Shown here in pieces: positions 1 to 5,673 of a stretch of 8,351 nt of DNA. The notes under the pieces are model-generated. The model saw only the letters and a list, made by a program, of their open reading frames with translations. It searched no databases and had not been told where the DNA came from. The translations under genes were made by a program, and so were the position numbers. Every line of letters begins with the position of its first letter. The first letter of the stretch is position 1. Source of the DNA: Helicobacter sp. (GTDB lineage: Bacteria; Campylobacterota; Campylobacteria; Campylobacterales; Helicobacteraceae); contig JARHZY010000038.1 in NCBI GenBank assembly GCA_029264655.1, positions 1 through 8,351 on the forward strand. The letters run 5' to 3'.

Positions 1-25
1 TTGATAGTAAAAAAGGTTAGATTAT

Positions 26-178
26 ATGTTTGTTTTATATAATAAATATCACTATATATTGTTATTTTTATTATTTATTTATGGAAAAGTCGCATATGCT
101 AATAATATAGAATCTAACTCAAATAAATTATATATTAGTAATACATTTATGGAATTATACAATTTAAAAGAAATATAA
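26..178 (+). CDS. Short secreted peptide ORF, possibly frameshifted remnant
   Basis: A 50-codon ORF too short for routine calling. It starts at ATG 26 with an AAAAGG ribosome binding site at 11-16, nine bases upstream. The N-terminus looks like a signal peptide: a short polar start with lysine, a hydrophobic core (ILLFLLFIYG, residues 11-20) and a likely cleavage site after AYA at residue 25. Only about 25 mature residues follow before TAA at 176-178. One additional A in the AAAA run at 166-169 would join it to a second frame that stays open to TAA at 226-228 and reads like ordinary protein (NTQYDIFQPTYDKFYI). It may therefore be the decayed start of a small exported protein, or a genuine short secreted peptide. 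I do not recognise the family. Its start is better supported than its end. Confidence 0.4.
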   Translation: MFVLYNKYHYILLFLLFIYGKVAYANNIESNSNKLYISNTFMELYNLKEI

Positions 179-286
179 ACACCCAATATGATATTTTTCA
201 ACCTACATATGATAAATTCTATATATAATAAAATTTATAGAGATAAAGTAATCTAGTTGCTTTTTATATGATATGCCTTACTTTTT

Positions 287-295
287 TGCTATAAT
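287..295 (+). promoter_or_regulatory. Extended -10 promoter of the transporter operon
   Basis: TGCTATAAT is a perfect extended -10 element preceded by a T-rich stretch. It lies 26 bases before the transporter start codon and predicts a transcript start near 302. No -35 hexamer is obvious, which is normal for sigma-80 promoters in Helicobacter and Campylobacter. The AAGGGGA ribosome binding site (312-318) follows on the predicted leader. Confidence 0.65.
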
Positions 296-321
296 ATAAG
301 CTAAAAATAAAAAGGGGAATT

Positions 322-1854
322 ATGCAAGAAAATAATGCAGAAAGTGATATAAAAAAACAAGATTCTACGCAACAAGAACACGCTACAACACTACAAGATT
401 GTGCTACACCAAATCTGCAACAAAATACAGATATTGCAAACATAGAAACAAAAAAGGAACAAACCACAAAACAAGACAGAATTACAAAAATATTGCTTGG
501 CATGGGGTTAGCTATATTATTAGGCGGCATTACTTTTTGCTTTGCTTATTTTTATCTCCATGCTTCTTTGAAAGTTGCAACACTTATTGGTATTATTGGC
601 TTACTTGTAACGCTTTGGACAAACAAAGCATTACCAATGGGCGTTGTTTCACTATTGCCAATTATTTTATTTCCAAGCTTTGGAATCTTAGATACAAAAA
701 GTGCAACTGCAAATTACGCAAATCCAATAATTTATCTTTTTTTGGGTGGCTTTATGATAGCAACTGCTACTGAAAAAATCGGCTTGCATAAGGTGATAGC
801 AAAGTTTTTTCTTGCACGTTTTCCTAAAAATACAAAAGGTGCTATTGCAGCACTTGGCGTTGCTTCTGTGATGCTTGGGACAGCACTCTCAAATTCAACT
901 GTTGCACTTTTGCTTTTACCTGTTGCAATGTCAATTACAGATAATAAAATATTACGCACAAGATTCCTACTTGCAGTAGCATTTGGTGCAAGTATTAGTG
1001 GTATTACAACACCTATTGGAAGTCCGCCAAACCTCATCTATCTAGGTTTTTTAGAATCTCAAGGATTAGGCGGCATAAGCTTTACTACTTGGATTTTTAT
1101 GATGGCTCCACTTACATGCCTTATGCTTTTTATGATGATACAAATCTTATCTTATGGCGTTGGCAACCAACCATTAAACCTTAGCCTCTTTGATTCTGTG
1201 CATATAAATGCAACACATAAAAGATTGTTAGTTTTAATTGTTGCATTGCTTTTTATATTGCTTATTAACTCACCAATACGACCACTCTATGATGGACTCG
1301 GATTAAATGAAAATGTGATTTTACTTGCATTTGGTTTAATGATGTTTATGCCAAAACTAGGATTTTTAGATTGGGATGATACAAAGTCAATACCTTATGA
1401 AATTATCTTTTTATTTGGTGCTGGATTCTGCATTGCTACAGCCTTTTCACAAGCAGAACTTGGCGGGGCATTTACTGCATTTTTTGCTCATTTTAATGGT
1501 GTGCCTTTTGTGTTTTTTCTCTTTTTGGCATGCTGCTTTGCAATCATTGCTACAGGGTTTTTATCAACTACTGCACTTATTGCCATACTTTTACCTATTA
1601 TTGAAGTAGCAACACAACCATTCTTAAGCGATATGGCACGCATATTACTTATGCTTGTTGTAACGATTTGCGCAAGCTTTTCATTTATGATTCCAATCAG
1701 CACACCGCCAAATGCTATTGTATTTGCACAAGGCGGCATTAAAGCATGGGATATGATACGCTTTGGGTTTCTTTTAAGCCTTGTTGGTATTGTATGTGTT
1801 ACGCTTTTTTCATCATGGTATTGGTGGAGCTTCCTTGAGATAAATCCCACTTAA
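322..1854 (+). CDS. SLC13/DASS-family sodium-coupled anion (carboxylate) transporter
   Basis: A 510-residue inner-membrane permease with roughly a dozen hydrophobic segments from residue 57 to 505. DASS hallmarks are visible as an inverted pair. The first repeat has LSNST (189-193) followed by LLLLP and GITTPIGSPPNLI (227-239). The second has LSTTALIAILLP (414-425) and IPISTPPNAI (457-466). In this family the two SNT hairpins and the paired TP motifs bind Na+ and a di/tricarboxylate or sulfate. Here the hairpins read SNS and STT, so the substrate should not be assumed. The first ~50 residues are a polar, Q/T/K-rich cytoplasmic extension without hydrophobic character. The start at 322 is set by AAGGGGA (312-318) and a matching promoter. 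It is probably co-transcribed with the pseudouridine synthase 21 bases downstream. H. pylori HP0214 is the likely family counterpart (from memory). Family call is firm; substrate is unknown. Confidence 0.9.
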   Translation: MQENNAESDIKKQDSTQQEHATTLQDCATPNLQQNTDIANIETKKEQTTKQDRITKILLGMGLAILLGGITFCFAYFYLHASLKVATLIGIIGLLVTLWTNKALPMGVVSLLPIILFPSFGILDTKSATANYANPIIYLFLGGFMIATATEKIGLHKVIAKFFLARFPKNTKGAIAALGVASVMLGTALSNSTVALLLLPVAMSITDNKILRTRFLLAVAFGASISGITTPIGSPPNLIYLGFLESQGLGGISFTTWIFMMAPLTCLMLFMMIQILSYGVGNQPLNLSLFDSVHINATHKRLLVLIVALLFILLINSPIRPLYDGLGLNENVILLAFGLMMFMPKLGFLDWDDTKSIPYEIIFLFGAGFCIATAFSQAELGGAFTAFFAHFNGVPFVFFLFLACCFAIIATGFLSTTALIAILLPIIEVATQPFLSDMARILLMLVVTICASFSFMIPISTPPNAIVFAQGGIKAWDMIRFGFLLSLVGIVCVTLFSSWYWWSFLEINPT

Positions 1855-1875
1855 TTAGATTCTAAAAGGTTATAC

Positions 1876-2790
1876 ATGGATACTAAAAAATATAAAAAAA
1901 CACAATCCCAAACAAATTACAAAAAAAATACCCAACACAAAAAAGTAAAAACACAAAAACAAAACCAATTTGCAAAAAATAGCACACAAGCAAATAAGCA
2001 CACAGAAATACCCAACACAAAAAAAGCAACAACACAAAAGACACAAGGGCAATATGGAGAAAAGGCATATAAACTTCTTGCATTACAGCATAACATTTCT
2101 CTTAATAAAGCAAAAGATCTCATTGATTCAGGACGGGTAAGCATTAAAGGCAAACGGCTTGAAATTGCACGTACATTGCTCCCAACAAAAACACACTTTG
2201 AAGTGCTTGAAGCACCTTGTGCCATTTTATTTGAAGATGAACAAATAATAGCCCTTGATAAAAGCGTGGGAATTGAAAGTTATAGTCTTTTAAAGCTATA
2301 CCCACATTGCAAACTTATCAATAGACTTGATAAAGATACAAGCGGTGTTATTCTTTTAGCAAAAAATGAAAAAATACGCCAAACTGCTATTATGGCATTT
2401 AGACAAAAACAAGTAGAAAAAGTCTATTTTGCACTTATAGAGGGGAAGCTTTATGATGAAATAATCATTGAAAAAAAGATAAGCACACAAAAAGATTCAA
2501 AAGCAAAAAGCCATATTGATAAAGATGGATTAACTGCACAAAGCAAAGTTATCCCACTGCAAATTCTTGAGCAAAAAACGCTTGTATCTGTGTATATCCC
2601 AACAGGGAGAACACACCAAATACGCATTCATCTTGCTAGCATAAAGCACCCAATAATTGGAGATATTATTTACAATAAAACAAGCAAAATAAAGGCAAAA
2701 AGATTAATGTTACACTGCCATAAAACAGCATTGCTAGGTTATACATTAGAAAGTCAAATAGATATACATAAAGCCTTTGGCATTGCATAA
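1876..2790 (+). CDS. RluA-family RNA pseudouridine synthase with S4-like domain
   Basis: A 304-residue enzyme expected to convert specific uridines of rRNA or tRNA to pseudouridine in the cytoplasm. Residues 1-58 are a lysine/threonine/asparagine/glutamine-rich tail, probably disordered. Residues ~60-110 resemble an S4 RNA-binding domain (KAYKLLALQHNISLNKAKDL, then GRVSIKG). The catalytic core follows: motif I INRLDKDTSG (148-157) with the catalytic aspartate D152, then KVYFALIEG (182-190), GLTAQSKV (218-225) and GRTHQIRIHLASIKHPIIGD (244-263), with RLMLHCH near the C-terminus. The usual histidine before RLD is asparagine here, and the loop between the KxxG motif (129-132) and motif I is short. 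An AAAAGG site (1864-1869) six bases before ATG supports the start. The gene lies 21 bases after the transporter, so it is probably in the same operon. The exact target uridine cannot be told from sequence, so no symbol is given. Confidence 0.92.
   Translation: MDTKKYKKTQSQTNYKKNTQHKKVKTQKQNQFAKNSTQANKHTEIPNTKKATTQKTQGQYGEKAYKLLALQHNISLNKAKDLIDSGRVSIKGKRLEIARTLLPTKTHFEVLEAPCAILFEDEQIIALDKSVGIESYSLLKLYPHCKLINRLDKDTSGVILLAKNEKIRQTAIMAFRQKQVEKVYFALIEGKLYDEIIIEKKISTQKDSKAKSHIDKDGLTAQSKVIPLQILEQKTLVSVYIPTGRTHQIRIHLASIKHPIIGDIIYNKTSKIKAKRLMLHCHKTALLGYTLESQIDIHKAFGIA
1926..2024 (+). repeat. Two-copy 19-bp direct repeat inside pseudouridine synthase N-terminus
   Basis: AAATACCCAACACAAAAAA occurs exactly at 1926-1944 and again at 2006-2024. 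The copies are 80 bp apart, which is not a multiple of three, so the same DNA is read in two frames: as NTQHKK in the first copy and IPNTKK in the second. A6 to A8 runs (1885-1890, 1894-1900, 1921-1928, 2019-2025) surround them. Recombination between copies would remove 80 bp and shift the frame. Confidence 0.8.
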
Positions 2791-2878
2791 TTATACAAAG
2801 TCTTTTGAAGTATAAACGCTACATTGTTAGTTTTTTAGTATGTATATAACTTACACAAAAGCCAAAGCATTGCATAAT
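2780..2878 (+). repeat. Short direct repeat of the pseudouridine synthase 3' end
   Basis: GCATTGCATAAT at 2780-2791 spans the synthase stop codon and recurs exactly at 2867-2878. Both copies are preceded by AAAGCC, with four versus three bases between. This looks like a small duplication of the gene end into the 160-bp spacer, although chance is possible in such AT-rich DNA. Confidence 0.4.
2791..2815 (+). terminator. Hairpin directly after the transporter/pseudouridine synthase operon
   Basis: An imperfect inverted repeat begins at the first base after the stop codon. TTATAC (2791-2796) pairs with GTATAA (2810-2815), and inner AAA pairs with TTT across a GTCT loop, leaving a three-base bulge. 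The stem is AU-rich and the nearest T-run (2831-2836) is 15 bases further on, so this is a weak intrinsic terminator candidate. Confidence 0.3.
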
Positions 2879-2950
2879 ACTTAGCAATATTATACAATGA
2901 GAAATTATGTAAAATCAAGGTAAAAATAAAAGTTTATTAGGGAGGAAAAC

Positions 2951-3490
2951 ATGAAGCATGCGATATTTTTTCTTATTTTTTTACCATTTGGGTATGCTAA
3001 GGCTAATTTCACTGATATACACATACAACAAATTTACAAAGCCCAATCTGAATTATACGAAAAATGGGAGAAACAATGGGGAAATTATGAATGGAGTGAT
3101 AATTCTATAAGTAATAAGTCCTATGCCTTTGAGACTGCTTATATTATCATAGAGATGATTGATAAAGATGATATAGATGGCTTAAAATGTCTATATCAAG
3201 TCCTACAAAAAGACAAAAAACATAATATGGCATTTTTAAATGAAATAATTGGCGAACCAACATTTGAAAAAGAAGCCATAGAAAAAGAAAATGTCAAAGC
3301 ATTGGAATTTTTTCTGCACAATGGGGTTGTAGAAAATGACGCGACAATTATAGATATTGATGCGGGACAAGAGTATAGTTTATTGGAATTAGCCACCCAA
3401 AAACTTCAGGAAGCTAAAGCTAAAGGAGATTCTAAGGCAATACAAAATTATGAAAAAATTATAAAACTTTTAGAATATAGAATGTATTAA
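2951..3490 (+). CDS. Exported protein with degenerate ankyrin-like C-terminal region
   Basis: A 179-residue protein of unknown function. Residues 1-18 form a signal peptide: MKH, a hydrophobic core (AIFFLIFLPFG) and a probable signal peptidase I site after AKA, so it is expected in the periplasm or outside. The mature part is acidic and helical. Residues ~104-179 have ankyrin-like spacing: KENVKALEFFLHNGV (112-126), then SLLELATQK (143-151) and a final helix ending IIKLLE (170-175), as in one and a half worn repeats. The N-terminal mature region is rich in tryptophan, tyrosine and glutamate (40-60). The ribosome binding site is very strong (GGGAGG, 2940-2945, five bases from ATG). A weak -10-like TAAAAT lies at 2910-2915. 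It stands alone between an operon on the same strand and a convergent one, a typical position for an accessory gene. An ankyrin-type immunity or protein-binding role is only a guess. Confidence 0.7.
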   Translation: MKHAIFFLIFLPFGYAKANFTDIHIQQIYKAQSELYEKWEKQWGNYEWSDNSISNKSYAFETAYIIIEMIDKDDIDGLKCLYQVLQKDKKHNMAFLNEIIGEPTFEKEAIEKENVKALEFFLHNGVVENDATIIDIDAGQEYSLLELATQKLQEAKAKGDSKAIQNYEKIIKLLEYRMY

Positions 3491-3727
3491 AAACTTTTGT
3501 ATTTTATATGAAAGTTTAGAGAAGCATATATATATATTGATTATATTGAGTTATATTATATTTATTTACTTATATCTTTATATGCTATAGAGTTATATTG
3601 TATGTTATACAAATAATACATTTATACTTATTATAAAAATAAATCATTATAGCTTTATCATTGAAATTAGAAAATTTTATTGCCTGAAGTATGATGGATT
3701 TATTGTGTTAATATACAAAATATATTC

Positions 3728-3820
3728 TTAGCAATATTTTTGCTTATGATAAGGATTGCCACCTAAGTCTTCATATTTGCAGTTTAAAGCATTATCGTTG
3801 GCATTATACTTATTGGGTTA
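3728..3820 (-). pseudogene. C-terminal fragment of an unidentified cysteine-containing protein
   Basis: On the minus strand a 29-codon stretch between two stops (TAA at 3820-3818 and 3730-3728) reads as convincing protein: it contains NALNCKYEDLGGNPYHKQKYC and then stop. The balanced composition (C, G, P, D, E, H) differs sharply from translations of the surrounding TA-rich DNA. It has no start codon, no ribosome binding site and no open frame upstream, and the other two frames further upstream give no clear continuation. It is best read as the surviving C-terminus of a deleted gene. I do not recognise the family. Confidence 0.45.
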
Positions 3821-3934
3821 GGTAATATTCCAAAATTTTATACTTTAACACGCTTGCAAAGTATATATAATAATATAACTTTTGCACTACCCATAGCATT
3901 AAATCTCACAGAATCTATATTGCTATATTATAAA

Positions 3935-3943
3935 TGCTATAAT
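3935..3943 (+). promoter_or_regulatory. Promoter-like extended -10 antisense to the TPR-like gene
   Basis: TGCTATAAT, identical to the element upstream of the transporter at 287-295, lies on the + strand 32 bases before the 3' end of the minus-strand gene. A transcript starting near 3950 would run antisense into that gene. A second partial match, TGCTATAAA, follows at 3954-3962. The site could be fortuitous because the local sequence is rich in GCTATA words. Confidence 0.3.
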
Positions 3944-3974
3944 TCTATTATGCTGCTATAAAATATTTTGTTTA

Positions 3975-4733
3975 TTATTGCTGTGCAATCTTCTTTCTTG
4001 CTTCTGCTACCATTTGTATAAGCTCTAAAGCTTCTTGTTGTTTTTTTTCATGTATAAGCAATGTAGCATATATATCATAAATGGCTAATTCTGCTTGGTT
4101 ATGTTGTTGGGCAAGTGCTAACCATGCTCTAGCTAACTCATAATCTTTTGCCATTAAGCTTGCTTGTGCAATCTGTAAAATATGCTGCATTGAAAAATCG
4201 CCAATTATAAGCTCTTTATTATTACTCTCAATCTTAGGAGCATTTGCAAGCAGTAAATCACCGCCACTACTATATTCTGCAAAATCTTTTGGTCTTAATC
4301 GCTCTCCATCTTGCAAAGCATGTAATGAAACATACCCACTCAATAATACAGAATCTCCCATAATCGTTACACGAGCCCATGTATCTTGAATAGCCTTTAA
4401 TGTAATATACAAAGTCGTATTGGGTATGGTTTGAGGAAAATTAAAGCAAAGTTTTTGCCCCTTTTTTATAACTTGCAGTTTTTTTGCTTGTTTATTTCTT
4501 TGTTGCATAACATAGGCTGTTGGTAGCACAACCTGCAAACAAGTAAAATGAGTGTGTATGCGTTTAGGGGTATAAATTGCTATTGTTTTATGGCTAGTTT
4601 CTATACTATTTGGTAATTGCATAATATTTGCATATGAGGTATTTTGCAAAGCTATATGTGGCTTTGCAAGAAAACGCAATATACCAAAAAAGCATAATGC
4701 CATAACAAAAAGTATAAGCCACAAACGTAACAT
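3975..4733 (-). CDS. Membrane-anchored protein with TPR-like C-terminus, third gene of murC cluster
   Basis: A 252-residue protein with one N-terminal hydrophobic segment (residues 3-20), most likely an uncleaved anchor or signal peptide placing the rest in the periplasm. Residues ~50-160 are beta-rich with no motif I recognise. Residues ~181-250 are helical with TPR-like pattern: LQIAQASLMAKDYELARAWL (186-205), then AIYDIYATLLIHEKKQQEAL (217-236), suggesting a protein-interaction module. It begins 12 bases after the stop of the CvfB-like gene. The region before ATG has only a weak ribosome binding site, so translational coupling to the upstream gene is plausible. From memory, an uncharacterised membrane protein follows murC in H. 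pylori (HP0622) and C. jejuni (Cj1053c), usually before mutS2; here no mutS2 follows. A cell-envelope role is inferred from context only. Confidence 0.75.
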   Translation of the reverse strand: MLRLWLILFVMALCFFGILRFLAKPHIALQNTSYANIMQLPNSIETSHKTIAIYTPKRIHTHFTCLQVVLPTAYVMQQRNKQAKKLQVIKKGQKLCFNFPQTIPNTTLYITLKAIQDTWARVTIMGDSVLLSGYVSLHALQDGERLRPKDFAEYSSGGDLLLANAPKIESNNKELIIGDFSMQHILQIAQASLMAKDYELARAWLALAQQHNQAELAIYDIYATLLIHEKKQQEALELIQMVAEARKKIAQQ

Positions 4734-4745
4734 AATGGATATTAC

Positions 4746-5672
4746 TTATTTCAATATATGCTTTTTACTTGCTAAATAAGCTTTGGCAAGTGTTGATTCT
4801 TTTGTGCAATAACCACAATTTGGCACAAATATAATGCGTTTTTGCGTTAAAAGCATGCTTAATTCTTTTTTTAATCCTTTTTTACTCATAGAAAGCTCTT
4901 GTGCATATGCATCATTCACGCAAAAATAAGTGCTATTAGCATTCAATGCAGTAATCATAGCTAGCAAATGATCCTTATCGCGTAAAAGCACAAGATCAAG
5001 TTTTCCATCGCTACGTATCTTTACAACCTTTGCTTCATATTGGCTAAAAAGTGTAAGCTGTTTTTGTAATGTGTTATGATAAATCATACCATAATGATAA
5101 TATGGTAATACAACGCACAATACACCAAGATGAGAGCTTGAAAGCGTCCATAATGATACTTTTTTATGCAAAAGTTTTTGTGTTTTGCATGGTTTGATTA
5201 AAGGAGTAATATCTTTTTTTGCAATTAATCTATGCATTTTATCGCGTGTAATTCTCACAACAATATGTGTATAAGACATATAATTTTGTGGAGATTTTGT
5301 AGGCATGAAAATATCTTTTGCAAGTCCAATATCAAGAAAAAGTCCATGCTCATTACTTGCTTTAATTGGCAAAAGAGTAATACTATCAAGCATTGCTGTT
5401 GGCTTTTGTGTAGTCGCTACAATCCTATCATTAGAATCTGTATAAAGAAAAACTTGTATGCTATCACCAATACGCTCATTACCACTTACATAAGCATTAG
5501 GGAGTAACACATTTGTATAAGAATCATGTTTTATATGTGTGCATGGCTGTGTTTTTGCCAAATAGATTCCATGTTGTGTTTTTCGCACAACATAAAGTTC
5601 TTGTAAAGAACCAATCATATCAAAAAGTGCATGTTTATGTAAGGGTATGTGTTTTAGTGTATTGTCTCTCAC
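4746..5672 (-). CDS. CvfB/YitL-family S1-domain RNA-binding protein
   Basis: A 308-residue protein with the layout of CvfB: tandem S1-like OB folds and a C-terminal winged helix. The first fold contains IGSLQELYVVRKTQHGIYLA (20-39) and GDSIQVFLYTDSNDRIVATT (69-88). The second contains ASNEHGLFLDIGLAKDIFMP (105-124), matching the family's NExGAFLDWGLPKDLLVP pattern. A third weaker fold covers ~165-230 (YEAKVVKIRSDGKLDLVL). The winged helix covers ~235-285, including MSKKGLKKELSMLL, which parallels the family's MSKKAFKKA. Family members bind RNA and affect virulence-gene expression in Gram-positives; the role here is unknown. I chose GTG 5672-5670, one base after the murC stop, because GGGGA (5685-5681) lies eight bases before it. 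An in-frame ATG at 5726 lies inside murC. ATG at 5618 fits the usual family N-terminus better but has no ribosome binding site, so the start is uncertain. Confidence 0.85.
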   Translation of the reverse strand: MRDNTLKHIPLHKHALFDMIGSLQELYVVRKTQHGIYLAKTQPCTHIKHDSYTNVLLPNAYVSGNERIGDSIQVFLYTDSNDRIVATTQKPTAMLDSITLLPIKASNEHGLFLDIGLAKDIFMPTKSPQNYMSYTHIVVRITRDKMHRLIAKKDITPLIKPCKTQKLLHKKVSLWTLSSSHLGVLCVVLPYYHYGMIYHNTLQKQLTLFSQYEAKVVKIRSDGKLDLVLLRDKDHLLAMITALNANSTYFCVNDAYAQELSMSKKGLKKELSMLLTQKRIIFVPNCGYCTKESTLAKAYLASKKHILK

Positions 5673-5673
5673 A

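Larger units (their letters stand above)
3491..3974. other. AT-rich convergent intergenic region, 484 bp
   Basis: Separates the + strand ankyrin-like gene from the - strand murC cluster. It has no intact gene. Visible content is a weak inverted repeat just after the first stop (AAACTTT 3491-3497 with AAAGTTT 3511-3517, 13-base loop, no T-run), runs of TATA-rich sequence, a minus-strand coding remnant at 3728-3820 and a + strand promoter-like site at 3935-3943. No GC-rich terminator is seen for either converging transcript. Confidence 0.7.

Noticed and set aside
351..357. A7 run near the start of the transporter as a phase-variation tract
   Set aside because: Seven As is short for phase variation in Helicobacter and such runs are frequent in this AT-rich genome.
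1870..2225. Minus-strand ORFs opposite the start of the pseudouridine synthase, rich in F, C and L
   Set aside because: They are mirror images of the A-rich lysine/threonine tail on the + strand and show no ribosome binding site or protein-like composition.
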